Shown here piece after piece: positions 7,720 to 16,786 of a stretch of DNA of 55,532 bases. The position numbers and the translations under genes are program-made. Below the pieces are notes generated by a model that was not told the origin of the DNA, searched no databases, and saw only the letters and a list, made by a program, of their open reading frames with translations. The number at the start of each line of letters is the position of its first letter. Within the stretch, counting starts at the first letter, position 1. The stretch is taken from assembly GCF_029267215.1 (NCBI RefSeq), contig NZ_JARIDH010000029.1, positions 1 to 55,532 of the forward strand. The letters are read 5' to 3'. The DNA is from Clostridium sp. (GTDB lineage: Bacteria > Bacillota > Clostridia > Clostridiales > Clostridiaceae).

Positions 7720-10700
7720 TTATTCATCATCATACATAATCATAATTGAATGGGAGTCTAATAAAGGAACTTCTCCCTCCTTCACACTAATTATGCCCTC
7801 CATATCTATCTTCTCACTATTACATACTACATTCCAAATTCCAGTAGCTGATTTTGGTATAGAACTATTAACATTGTAATCCTCTATAGTTGTTCCATTA
7901 TAAACCACAACTATATTTTTCCACGAATCACCATTAGCATTATTTTTAAGATGAGATATTATAACCCCACTTTTCTCATTTCCTTCATAAAAATTAACAT
8001 CTAAGTTATTTCTTATATCTTCAGGCTCCATCATACTAAATGCTTTATGTTTTTTTCTTAATTCTATTAATCCTTTATAATAATTAAATACTTTTAAGTA
8101 TCTCTCTTTATCTCCCCACTTCAAAGCATTAATTTTATCTGGACTTCTATAACTATTATGATCTCCTTCTTTTGTTCTTAAAAATTCTGCACCTGACTGA
8201 ATAAATGGTATTCCTTGAGAAGTAAATATTATTCCTGCACCAAATAAATCTTCTTTTACATAGAAATTTTTTAATAGGTTTTTATCTAATGAGTCTCTGT
8301 AATTTCCCACTTGAACACTATAATTTTGACTTTTAACAATTTGGTCCCATAATGTATAGTTATCATGAGCTTCTAAATAATTTATACTTTCTAAAGGCTT
8401 ATAAGTTAGAGAATTTATAGAACCTTTTATGCCTTCTATAACAATCCAAGCCTTCTCCTTATTATGTTGTTCTCCATTTATAAACCCAGTAGAAGGATTA
8501 TTATTCCCTCTTAAGGCATTTCTAAACTCATCATTAAATACTGAAAATCCCAGTCCTTTTTGACTTCCTTTATATGTTCCATTAGTAAGTGGAGAATTTC
8601 CACCTTTCCAAGGTTCTCCATATATAAGAATTTTACTATCAATTTCTCTAGCTCTTCTAACTATTTCTTTCATAGTATCTAAATCTATAAGCTCCATAAG
8701 GTCAAATCTTAATCCATCTATATGATAATCTTTTATCCAGTGAACAATAGAATCTACTATAAATTTTCTAACCATAGGTTTTTCAGAGGCCATTTCATTT
8801 CCACAGCCAGAACCATTAGTATATCTTCCTAATTTATCACTTCTAAAATAATAACCTGGAACTATATTATCCATATTACCTGTTTCATACATATGATTAT
8901 AAACCATATCAAGTACTACTCTTAAATTGTTGTCATGCAACTTTTTAACCATTTCCCTAAATTCTCTTATTCTTATAATAGGATTAAATGGATCTGTTGA
9001 ATAGCTTCCCTCTAAAGCATTGAAGTGTTTTGGATCGTATCCCCAGTTTCTGTTATTTTCATCATTTTCTATTCTTTCATCTACTGATGCAAAATCAAAT
9101 ACTGGAAGCATATGAACATGAGTTATTCCAAGTTCTTTTAAGTGATCTATTCCAGTTTTAACCAAAACCTTAGTTTCTTCATTTTTATAAGTTGTTCCCT
9201 CTTCAACAACACCTAAGAATTTTCCTCTTAATTTTTCTGAAACACCAGAACTTTTGTCTATTGTGAAATCTCTTACATGCATTTCATAAATTATTGAATC
9301 TTCTTTTCTTAGAAGTTTTGGTTTATTATCCTTGCTCCATCCACAAGGAATACAAATTTTATTAGATAAATGAATTAAAACCCCTTTATTTCCATTTACT
9401 CCAACAGCCACAGCATATGGGTCAACAGCATATGTTTTTCTAATTGAATGTTCTCCTTTTTCACTTAAATCATTGAAATAAAGCTTATATAAATAATACT
9501 TATTTCTATTTAGTTCCTTTGGAATAGACACTTTATGAGTACCATTTTCTTTTTCTCTACTCATTTCATATTTTCTACAAGGTTTTTTATTATCATCTTC
9601 ATTGTTATCATATATTAAAAGTTCCACTCTTTTAGCAGTCGGTGCCCATATTCTTAATTTTATGTCCTCTTCACCAAATCTTACTCCTAAATCATTTCCT
9701 CCATAATAATAATCATCTAATAAAGCTCTTATTCTTACCTTACATGGAGAAAACATACTAGATGCCCTTATTTCTAAAAGATCTGATGGATGTATATCTT
9801 CAGGTAAGTTAGTTATAAGAATTTCCTTTTCTTTTTCTCTAACAATAGTTGATACCTCTTTAGCCTTTATTCCATTTACATACAATCCATATTTTATCCC
9901 TATTAAGGGTTCATGAGACAAATAAGCCCTTATTGAATTTTTATGATCCATAATTGCTACTTTTATCTTAGGAGTTGTGGCTTTTAAGGCTTCTTTTAAA
10001 GATGTCAAAACACTATTCTTCTCATAAATACAGAATAAATTTTTTTCATTTTTATTTAAATCAAAGGTATATGTCTGTTCATCCCAATCATTTTCCCATC
10101 CATATCCCCATGTTCTTTTTCTTAAAATAAACTTATCATTTTTTAAGAATGTTCCAACACCTAAATCTGTTTTTGTATCTAATTGACATTCACACCCTTC
10201 ATTACCTTCCTCAAAACTCCATACATTCCAAGTAAAGTTTTCTCCATAATAAATACCATCATCTTTTATAAATTGAATAAACACTTCTCCATCTTTTAAA
10301 TCTTTAACATAAATATCTTTATAAGCAGTCATCTCACTTAAAGAATCATAAGCTTTAATCTTAATTTTACTATCTACCGGTACATTTTCATCAACCTTAA
10401 GATATCCATTTTCTATTTTAACCCCATCAATAGGATTTTCTAAGCTTAGTTCAGCCTCTTCAATAGTCATGTTTCCATAAAAAGAATTCTTAACAGCTAC
10501 TAACTCTGTTGGATGATTATGAGAAACAAAATCTCTTGAACTTTTTATTTCTAAGGACTCTTCAAAAGGCTTCCAATAAAATGAAAATTCCTTTCTATTC
10601 TCATTCCAATTATTTATATGTACCTCATTACCTTCTAAAGTAATTATTATATATCCAAATTTATATTCACCTTTTTTAAGCCCATGAGGAAAAATAATAT

Positions 10701-10917
10701 CTTTCATCATCTTTACTTTTCCATCATTGGTATCTAATCCCCATGTTAACTTGAAATCATCACTTTTTTCCCATTTATTGAAATCTCCAACTAAATAAGC
10801 TTCCACAGCATCTTTACAACTTAAAGATACTCTTAAAGTATTAGTTAATGGACTTATCTCTATATAGTATTCATTATTATCATAATAAATAAGCTTTTTC
10901 TTTACAGAATTAAACAT
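7720..10917 (-). CDS. pulA: Type I pullulanase, intracellular (GH13 debranching enzyme)
   Basis: A 1065-residue GH13 enzyme that hydrolyses alpha-1,6 branch points of glycogen, pullulan or limit dextrins. The type I hallmark NWGYDP lies near residue 625. The catalytic nucleophile Asp is in GLRFDLME (~738), the acid Glu in YGEPW (~765) and the third Asp region in YLEAHDN. The N-terminal ~450 residues are beta-rich modules, including a starch-binding-like domain at the extreme N-terminus (AYLVGDFNKWEKSDD) and a CBM48-type module before the barrel (VRFGEEDIKLRIWAPTAKRVELLIYD, split here only by description). No signal peptide is seen, so it should act on cytoplasmic glycogen. AGAGGAG lies 8 bases upstream. 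It is probably co-transcribed with glgB. Confidence 0.93.
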   Translation of the reverse strand: MFNSVKKKLIYYDNNEYYIEISPLTNTLRVSLSCKDAVEAYLVGDFNKWEKSDDFKLTWGLDTNDGKVKMMKDIIFPHGLKKGEYKFGYIIITLEGNEVHINNWNENRKEFSFYWKPFEESLEIKSSRDFVSHNHPTELVAVKNSFYGNMTIEEAELSLENPIDGVKIENGYLKVDENVPVDSKIKIKAYDSLSEMTAYKDIYVKDLKDGEVFIQFIKDDGIYYGENFTWNVWSFEEGNEGCECQLDTKTDLGVGTFLKNDKFILRKRTWGYGWENDWDEQTYTFDLNKNEKNLFCIYEKNSVLTSLKEALKATTPKIKVAIMDHKNSIRAYLSHEPLIGIKYGLYVNGIKAKEVSTIVREKEKEILITNLPEDIHPSDLLEIRASSMFSPCKVRIRALLDDYYYGGNDLGVRFGEEDIKLRIWAPTAKRVELLIYDNNEDDNKKPCRKYEMSREKENGTHKVSIPKELNRNKYYLYKLYFNDLSEKGEHSIRKTYAVDPYAVAVGVNGNKGVLIHLSNKICIPCGWSKDNKPKLLRKEDSIIYEMHVRDFTIDKSSGVSEKLRGKFLGVVEEGTTYKNEETKVLVKTGIDHLKELGITHVHMLPVFDFASVDERIENDENNRNWGYDPKHFNALEGSYSTDPFNPIIRIREFREMVKKLHDNNLRVVLDMVYNHMYETGNMDNIVPGYYFRSDKLGRYTNGSGCGNEMASEKPMVRKFIVDSIVHWIKDYHIDGLRFDLMELIDLDTMKEIVRRAREIDSKILIYGEPWKGGNSPLTNGTYKGSQKGLGFSVFNDEFRNALRGNNNPSTGFINGEQHNKEKAWIVIEGIKGSINSLTYKPLESINYLEAHDNYTLWDQIVKSQNYSVQVGNYRDSLDKNLLKNFYVKEDLFGAGIIFTSQGIPFIQSGAEFLRTKEGDHNSYRSPDKINALKWGDKERYLKVFNYYKGLIELRKKHKAFSMMEPEDIRNNLDVNFYEGNEKSGVIISHLKNNANGDSWKNIVVVYNGTTIEDYNVNSSIPKSATGIWNVVCNSEKIDMEGIISVKEGEVPLLDSHSIMIMYDDE

Positions 10918-10952
10918 TCTTAATGCTCCTCTATTCTTAATTTATAATTTTT

Positions 10953-11001
10953 AAAGCTACTGTTTCATCAAAACTTAAAATTTATTAGAAACAGCAGCTT
11001 T
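10953..11001 (-). terminator. Hairpin between glgB and pulA
   Basis: Fourteen-base arms at 10953-10966 and 10988-11001 pair fully in RNA with one G-U pair. No strong T-run follows on the minus strand, so it is more likely a leaky attenuator or mRNA-stability element than a full stop. Confidence 0.55.
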
Positions 11002-11014
11002 TTAATTCATAGTT

Positions 11015-13009
11015 CTATTTTAATTTTAAAACTAAAGTTCCTAGTGGTGGCACCTTAACATTTATTGAATAGTCAAATCCATTTGCTCCCTCTTCAAAGG
11101 TAGAGATAGTTGTTTCTCCCATTATATTTCCAGCTCCTCCAAAAGATAAATCATCAGAGTTTAATACTTCAATATATTCTCCTTTTTCTGGAACTCCAAC
11201 CTTAAAGTCATAATAAACTTCCGGTGTAAAGTTACAAATAAATATTAATTTTTCATTTTTATTTTTTCCATTTCTTATAAATGAAAGAACACTTTGTTCT
11301 GAATTATCAGCATCTATCCATCTAAATCCTTCTTCTTCATAATCCAATTCCCACAAAGATTTATTTTCTAAATAAAAGTGATTTAATTTTTTAAAGTAAT
11401 CTTGTGTTCTTTTATGAATATCAAACTCATCAATTACATGCCATTGAAGTTCTTCCCACTCTCTCCACTCAACAAACTGACCAAACTCACAGCCCATAAA
11501 CATTAATTTTTTACCTGGATGACCAATCATAAATGATGCATAAAGTCTAAGCCCAGCATACTTTTTCCAATTGTCTCCCCACATTTTATTTATAAGTGAT
11601 TTCTTTCCATGAACAACCTCATCGTGAGATATTGGAAGAATAAATTTTTCTGAATAATTGTACATCATAGAGAAATTCATTTTATTATGATGATACTTTC
11701 TATAAATAGGATCAAGTTCTATATAACTTAAAGTATCATTCATCCACCCCATATTCCACTTATAATTAAATCCTAAACCATCCTCTTCAATTTTTTTAGT
11801 TATTCCTGGCCATGAAGTTGATTCCTCAGCAATAGTTATTGCTCCCTTTCCTTCATTTTTAATTATTTGATTTAATTCTTTTAAAAATGAAATAGCTTCA
11901 AGATTACCATTCCCACCATATATATTTTGTTCCCACTGTCCTTCTTCTCTTCCATAATCTAAGTAAAGCATGTTAGATACAGCATCAACTCTTAATCCAT
12001 CTATGTGAAATTCATCTATAAAAAACATTGCATTAGAAAATAGGAATGATTTTACTTCTGGTCTTCCTAAATCAAAATTACAAGTTCCCCATCCTTTATT
12101 ATCTGCTTTCCACCAAGCTTCATATTCATAAGTAGGTGAACCATCAAACATAAATAATCCATGTTCATCTTTACAGAAATGACTTGGAACCCAATCTAGT
12201 AAAACACCAATATTATTTTTATGTAAAGTATTTACAAGAATTTTAAATCCATTTAAATCACCATACCTGCTTGTTACAGAAAAATATCCAACCCCTTGAT
12301 ATCCCCATGAAGCATCTAACGGATGTTCACTAACTGGCATAAATTCAACATGTGTATATCCCATTTCTTTTAAGTATTCTGGTAATACATAACTTATTTC
12401 TTCATAAGTCATGAATTCACCATTTTTAGTTTTCCATGAACCTAAATGAAGTTCATATATATTCATAGGCTTATTATCTAAGTTTTCTTTTTCTCTTTTA
12501 TTAAGCCATCTTTTATCTCCCCATCTAAACTTCTTAATTTTCACTAAAATAGAAGCTGTATTTGGTCTTAATTCTGACTTAAAGGCATATGGATCGGCTT
12601 TATAAACAATATTATCTCCACACTCATTCAAAACTGCAAATTTATATTTTACTCCCTCATCTAATTTAGGAATAAATAAACTCCAAATCCCTCTTTGATT
12701 AATTTTCTCCATAGCATATTCTTCTTTTATTTTCCATGAAGAAAAATCTCCAATCACATATATTTTGCTTGCCCTGGGTGCCCAAGTTGTAAACCTAGCT
12801 CCTTTTCTTCTATTTTCTGTTACAAGATGTGCCCCCATATAATTATATGCACTATGCTCTTTTCCATCTAAGAATAAATCAAAATTTAAAAGCTCCTCAT
12901 CCCTTTTTAAGTTTTTAGATTCAACTTTTTTTGTTTTAACTTCGGAAACGTTACCATCAATCTTCTCATTAAAATTCTCAGAAACTCTCTTCTTCTCTTT
13001 ATCTACCAT
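11015..13009 (-). CDS. glgB: 1,4-alpha-glucan (glycogen) branching enzyme
   Basis: A 664-residue GH13 enzyme that cuts alpha-1,4 chains and rejoins them as alpha-1,6 branches. An N-terminal charged, probably disordered stretch (~45 residues) precedes a CBM48 domain ([20 protein letters not shown]) and the catalytic barrel. Active-site motifs are DWVPSHF, GLRVDAV (nucleophile Asp near 340), AEESTS (acid Glu near 395) and [12 protein letters not shown]. It starts with an ATG 6 bases from GAGGGG. The downstream pullulanase removes the branches this enzyme makes; other glg genes are not in the window. Confidence 0.95.
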   Translation of the reverse strand: MVDKEKKRVSENFNEKIDGNVSEVKTKKVESKNLKRDEELLNFDLFLDGKEHSAYNYMGAHLVTENRRKGARFTTWAPRASKIYVIGDFSSWKIKEEYAMEKINQRGIWSLFIPKLDEGVKYKFAVLNECGDNIVYKADPYAFKSELRPNTASILVKIKKFRWGDKRWLNKREKENLDNKPMNIYELHLGSWKTKNGEFMTYEEISYVLPEYLKEMGYTHVEFMPVSEHPLDASWGYQGVGYFSVTSRYGDLNGFKILVNTLHKNNIGVLLDWVPSHFCKDEHGLFMFDGSPTYEYEAWWKADNKGWGTCNFDLGRPEVKSFLFSNAMFFIDEFHIDGLRVDAVSNMLYLDYGREEGQWEQNIYGGNGNLEAISFLKELNQIIKNEGKGAITIAEESTSWPGITKKIEEDGLGFNYKWNMGWMNDTLSYIELDPIYRKYHHNKMNFSMMYNYSEKFILPISHDEVVHGKKSLINKMWGDNWKKYAGLRLYASFMIGHPGKKLMFMGCEFGQFVEWREWEELQWHVIDEFDIHKRTQDYFKKLNHFYLENKSLWELDYEEEGFRWIDADNSEQSVLSFIRNGKNKNEKLIFICNFTPEVYYDFKVGVPEKGEYIEVLNSDDLSFGGAGNIMGETTISTFEEGANGFDYSINVKVPPLGTLVLKLK

Positions 13010-13068
13010 AGAAATCCCCTCACCCTTAAAAAAATATTGTAAAATTTACTAATATAATTATTAATTTC

Positions 13069-13097
13069 ATTGTACCATTTAATATATTAAATTACAA
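13069..13097 (-). promoter_or_regulatory. Sigma-A promoter of glgB-pulA
   Basis: The minus strand has TTGTAA (13097-13092), a 17-base spacer and TACAAT (13074-13069). It is 60 bases upstream of the glgB start codon. Confidence 0.6.
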
Positions 13098-13232
13098 ATA
13101 ATTATATTTATAACATAAATTAAAAAAAATAATTTTTAATTTTCAAAAAGCTCTATTTTTAAATATTTTTTACATATTTTTTCTTAATTAATCAATAAAA
13201 TCCTAAGAAATTATATGTCAATTATAACCAAA

Positions 13233-13272
13233 TATAACCTAAAGTATCCTTTTATGATTACTTTAGGTTATA
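13233..13272 (-). terminator. Terminator hairpin after the alpha-galactosidase gene
   Basis: About 14-bp arms (13233-13246 and 13259-13272) lie 32 bases past the stop. The T-run is modest on the minus strand. Confidence 0.65.
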
Positions 13273-13303
13273 TTTTTACTCTAAATTATTTTAAATAAAA
13301 TAT

Positions 13304-14605
13304 TTATTTAAACTCCGGTATCCATTCGCCATGAGCCTCAAATAAATCATCACATAAGGATTTTATATCATCTAAAGATAATTCTGCTGATGTATGTGGA
13401 TCTAGCATTGCTGCTTGATATACTAAATTTTTATCCCTTTTTAATATTGCCTCTATTGTAAGCTTCTGAACATTTATATTGGTCATATTTAAGGCTGCCA
13501 ATTGAGGTGGTAATTCTCCAACATAACAAGGTGCTATTCCTGAGGCATCAACTAAACAAGGAACCTCAACTATTGCATCCTTTGGAAGATTCTCTATAAC
13601 TCCATTATTAAGTAAATTTCCGCCTAATTTAAAAGGTTTATTTGTTTCCATAGCTTCTATTATATATGATGCGTATTCATGGCCCCTTTCATGAGTTATA
13701 TTTTTATTTTCCACAAGACTTTTAGCCATATTGTTCCAACTATTTATTTGATTTATACATCTTCTAGGATACTCATCTAGTGGGATATTAAATTTCTCTA
13801 TAAGATTTGGATACTTACTCTTTATCCAATATGGAGAATATTCTGCATTATGCTCACTAGACTCTGTAACATAATATCCAAAATGTCTCATAATTTCATA
13901 TCTCACCATATCCCAATGTTTTTCTTTTTTCTGTTTTTCAAATGCTAACTTCTTAACTTCAGGATATATGTCGACTCCATCTTTTTTAAGTTCTAAAAGC
14001 CATGCCATATGGTTTATACCAGCAATCTTACTTTCAACCCCTTTATTTTCAACACCTAAAGAATTTAATAAATCTCCTACACAGGTTTGAACACTATGAC
14101 ATAAGCCTATTGTCTTAATTTTACTTCCTTTAAGCATAACTCCTGTTAATATTCCCATTGGATTTGTATAATTTAAAAGCCATGCATCTTTACACACTTC
14201 TTCCATATCCTTTGCAAAATCAAGCATTACAGGGGCTGTTCTTAAAGCTCTAAATATTCCTCCTATACCTAAAGTATCTCCTATGGTTTGCTCTAAACCA
14301 TATTTTTTAGGAATTTCAAAATCAGTTATTGTACATGGATCATATCCTCCAACTTGAATTGCATTAACAACATATTTAGCATCTCTTAAGGACTCTTTTC
14401 TATCTAAATATTTTTTAACAATACAAGGACTTCCACTATTTTCATTTAGATATTTAAGCATTGTATATGATTCATCTAATCTCTTTTCATCAATATCAAA
14501 AAGTGCTAGTTCAAATCCTTTTAAAGACTCTGTTTTTATAATGTCTCCTAATACATTTTTAGCAAAAACTGTGCTTCCCGCTCCTAAAAAAGTTACTTTT
14601 CTCAT
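13304..14605 (-). CDS. melA: GH4 family alpha-galactosidase (MelA-like)
   Basis: A 433-residue NAD- and metal-dependent glycosidase. The N-terminal Rossmann motif GAGSTVFAKN binds NAD. NYTNPM, the metal-ligand regions CHSVQT and GINHMAWL, and HNAEYSPYW are typical of GH4 alpha-galactosidases rather than 6-phospho-beta-glucosidases. It should release galactose from melibiose or raffinose-type sugars in the cytoplasm by the redox mechanism of the family. The ATG at 14605 is chosen because GGGGAG lies 6 bases upstream; an in-frame ATG 13 codons earlier has none. It diverges from an AraC regulator that probably controls it. No dedicated transporter is adjacent. Confidence 0.9.
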   Translation of the reverse strand: MRKVTFLGAGSTVFAKNVLGDIIKTESLKGFELALFDIDEKRLDESYTMLKYLNENSGSPCIVKKYLDRKESLRDAKYVVNAIQVGGYDPCTITDFEIPKKYGLEQTIGDTLGIGGIFRALRTAPVMLDFAKDMEEVCKDAWLLNYTNPMGILTGVMLKGSKIKTIGLCHSVQTCVGDLLNSLGVENKGVESKIAGINHMAWLLELKKDGVDIYPEVKKLAFEKQKKEKHWDMVRYEIMRHFGYYVTESSEHNAEYSPYWIKSKYPNLIEKFNIPLDEYPRRCINQINSWNNMAKSLVENKNITHERGHEYASYIIEAMETNKPFKLGGNLLNNGVIENLPKDAIVEVPCLVDASGIAPCYVGELPPQLAALNMTNINVQKLTIEAILKRDKNLVYQAAMLDPHTSAELSLDDIKSLCDDLFEAHGEWIPEFK

Positions 14606-14803
14606 AAACCTCTCCCCTTTTTTATAACTTATGGTTATACACATAGATTATCATTTGTTTCTCTTTTAAAACATGGTACTTTTTATATAAAATATGTGAT
14701 TTTTACAATTTTTAAATTAAACTTATTTAAAATTTAATACTTTAAAAATATAATAAATCTATATATTTTCTGATATTTAAAATTAACTTTTGAGAGGTGA
14801 AAA

Positions 14804-15619
14804 ATGGATAAAAAGTATGAAAGCTTTGATTTAGAAATATTCCAAAGTGGATATGAAGCTTGTTCTTCTGGTCATTTTTATGGACCTGCTATTCGTGATC
14901 ATTATTTAATTCACTATGTCCATGAGGGAGAAGGAGTTTTCAAATCCCACAATAAAACATACAAACTTAATAAAGGAGATGCATTTTTAATATTTCCTAA
15001 TGAAATAACCTATTATGAAGCTGATTTAGAAAATCCTTGGAAATATTCTTGGATAGGTTTTAATGGAGATAAAAGCACTTATTTTTTTAAAGAATTAAAT
15101 ATAGATACAAAAGTAAACCCAATTCTTAATTTTGATTTTCCTCCTCTTTGCTTTCAAGAAATAAGAGAACTAGATATGCTAGATAAAACTATTGAAATTA
15201 AATTACTTGGACTACTTTATTTAATGTTTTTTCAGCTTATAAAAGAAAATGAAAGAAGTTTTAAAAAATCAAATACAAATAATAAGGATTACTATGCTGA
15301 AAAGATTTTAAACTATCTTAACAAAAACTACTCTAATAAAATAACAATAAAAGAAATTTGTACTTATATAGGAATAAATAGGACAACCTTAAATTCTTTA
15401 TTTAAAGAAAAGTATAAAAAAACCATAAAAAACTATCTTCTTGAAATAAGAATAAAAAAAGCCTCTTATTATCTTATAAATAGTGAATTAAGCATCTCTG
15501 AAATTTCATATTCTGTTGGATATGATGATGTTTTTCAATTTTCTAAGATATTCAAAAAATATACTGGATACTCTCCAAGAAATTATAGGATTATTAAAGA
15601 AAAAGTCTTTAATGACTAG
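14804..15619 (+). CDS. AraC-family transcriptional regulator
   Basis: A 271-residue regulator. The N-terminal half is a cupin-type sugar-sensing domain (HEGEGVFKSHNKTYKLNKGD). The C-terminal ~100 residues hold the two AraC helix-turn-helix motifs (ITIKEICTYIGINRTTLNSL and ISEISYSVGYDDVFQFSKIF) ending in GYSPRNYR. It is divergent from melA with 198 bases between, so it is likely the alpha-galactoside-responsive activator of that gene. GAGAGGTG precedes the ATG by 4-5 bases. Confidence 0.9.
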   Translation: MDKKYESFDLEIFQSGYEACSSGHFYGPAIRDHYLIHYVHEGEGVFKSHNKTYKLNKGDAFLIFPNEITYYEADLENPWKYSWIGFNGDKSTYFFKELNIDTKVNPILNFDFPPLCFQEIRELDMLDKTIEIKLLGLLYLMFFQLIKENERSFKKSNTNNKDYYAEKILNYLNKNYSNKITIKEICTYIGINRTTLNSLFKEKYKKTIKNYLLEIRIKKASYYLINSELSISEISYSVGYDDVFQFSKIFKKYTGYSPRNYRIIKEKVFND

Positions 15620-15629
15620 AAGACTTTTT
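15600..15629 (+). terminator. Terminator overlapping the araC-type gene's stop
   Basis: Ten-base arms AAAAAGTCTT (15600-15609) and AAGACTTTTT (15620-15629) enclose the stop codon in the loop and end in a T-run. Confidence 0.75.
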
Positions 15630-15637
15630 AGAAAACA

Positions 15638-15702
15638 AAAGGGCTTGTATCAAAATAACTTTTTTATAAAACTTACAAATAATATTTTAATACAGCCCCT
15701 TC
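15638..15702 (-). terminator. Terminator hairpin with a dispersed repeat core
   Basis: Arms GGGCTTGTATCAAAATA (15641-15657) and its near-complement (15684-15699) form a ~16-bp stem followed on the minus strand by TTTTGTTTTC. It should end transcription of the 15745-16512 gene. Its left half and loop (TGTATCAAAATAACTT...) recur at 26800-26840. Confidence 0.7.
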
Positions 15703-15744
15703 TTCATTAAATATTTTTAACATCTAGCTAAAACTAATTCAATT

Positions 15745-16512
15745 TTATCTTAAATAATCATTTTCTGAGTAATCCCAAGAAACAAAATAATATGCATCCA
15801 TTAAGTTATCAAGTTCATCCTTAAGAAAATCTATTATTGTATTTCTATTATTTTCTCTATGATTTTTATCATATTCTTTCCTTATAGATATTCCATATCT
15901 TTCATTGCTATCTGTATATCTTATAATATCATCTACATATTCTCTTTTATTTTCATAATTTCTATTTTGATTATCCTTAATTATATAAAACTTATATCCT
16001 TTATCTTCTAAAGCTAAAAGTATATTTTCAAATTTATTTTTAAGTTCCTGATTTTTTCTTATTTTATTAACTAAATTTCTTTGTTCTACATATCCTAACT
16101 TATCTAAATATAATGAAGTATTCCAAGAATTAGAATTTAATCCAAGCTGTATCTGAGGAATATAATTAAACACTTCATCATCTTCTATTCTATCTTTTTT
16201 AATCTCTTTTAGAATTTCTAAAAGTTTTATAAGTCTTCTTACATCATCTCTATTCTTTCCATAGGATATATATACCTTATCTATAAATTCATCATTTATT
16301 CTTTTTACTGGCCAAGTTATACTTGTAGTATATTGTTTTTCCCAATGAGAGTTTAATCCTCTAGAATTCATAAACTCTAATAACCCTAAATTATGGAGTT
16401 CTCTTAGCTTTTCAGCTGCAATCCTTCTTCTTTCTAAAATCAATTTATCCTTACTTCTTGATTTTTCTATATCAAAAGCACTAAAATCACTTTCTAAAAA
16501 AAAGCTTCCCAT
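15745..16512 (-). CDS. Uncharacterised protein
   Basis: A 255-residue, charged, soluble protein I do not recognise. There is no signal peptide or membrane helix. The N-terminal ~50 residues contain an amphipathic Arg/Lys/Leu-rich stretch (ILERRRIAAEKLRELHNLGL) that could be a helical or winged-helix element. The C-terminal part is rich in Asn, Asp, Arg and Tyr. AAGGAGG is 8 bases upstream of the ATG, so the gene is real. It stands alone between the AraC-type gene and the MprF-like gene, with its own terminator. Confidence 0.8.
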   Translation of the reverse strand: MGSFFLESDFSAFDIEKSRSKDKLILERRRIAAEKLRELHNLGLLEFMNSRGLNSHWEKQYTTSITWPVKRINDEFIDKVYISYGKNRDDVRRLIKLLEILKEIKKDRIEDDEVFNYIPQIQLGLNSNSWNTSLYLDKLGYVEQRNLVNKIRKNQELKNKFENILLALEDKGYKFYIIKDNQNRNYENKREYVDDIIRYTDSNERYGISIRKEYDKNHRENNRNTIIDFLKDELDNLMDAYYFVSWDYSENDYLR

Positions 16513-16726
16513 ATCTATACCTCCTTAATAAAATACTTAAAATTTATTTTATTAATATTTGCCTTAATTATACACCTCTACTAAAGCACTTAAAACCACT
16601 TTTATTTCACAATTATTTTAATAAAGTTACTATTTTTTGTTTATGTTTAAAAATAAGTTTTATATGGTATTCAAATTTTTAAAATTTAATAATATTTTAT
16701 TAAAAATCATAACTTTTAACAAAATT

Positions 16727-16764
16727 AAAGAGAAGCATCAAAATAAATTTTGAGACTTCTCTTT
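16727..16764 (-). terminator. Terminator after the MprF-like gene
   Basis: AAAGAGAAG (16727-16735) pairs with CTTCTCTTT (16756-16764), with an inner TCAAAA/TTTTGA extension. It lies 22 bases past the stop, and a T-rich stretch follows on the minus strand. Confidence 0.8.
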
Positions 16765-16786
16765 ATATTAAGCTTATTATAATAAT

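Noticed and set aside
14606-14803. AraC binding sites between melA and its regulator
   Set aside because: The region is AT-rich and I could not find a clear direct repeat or strong promoter pair to report.
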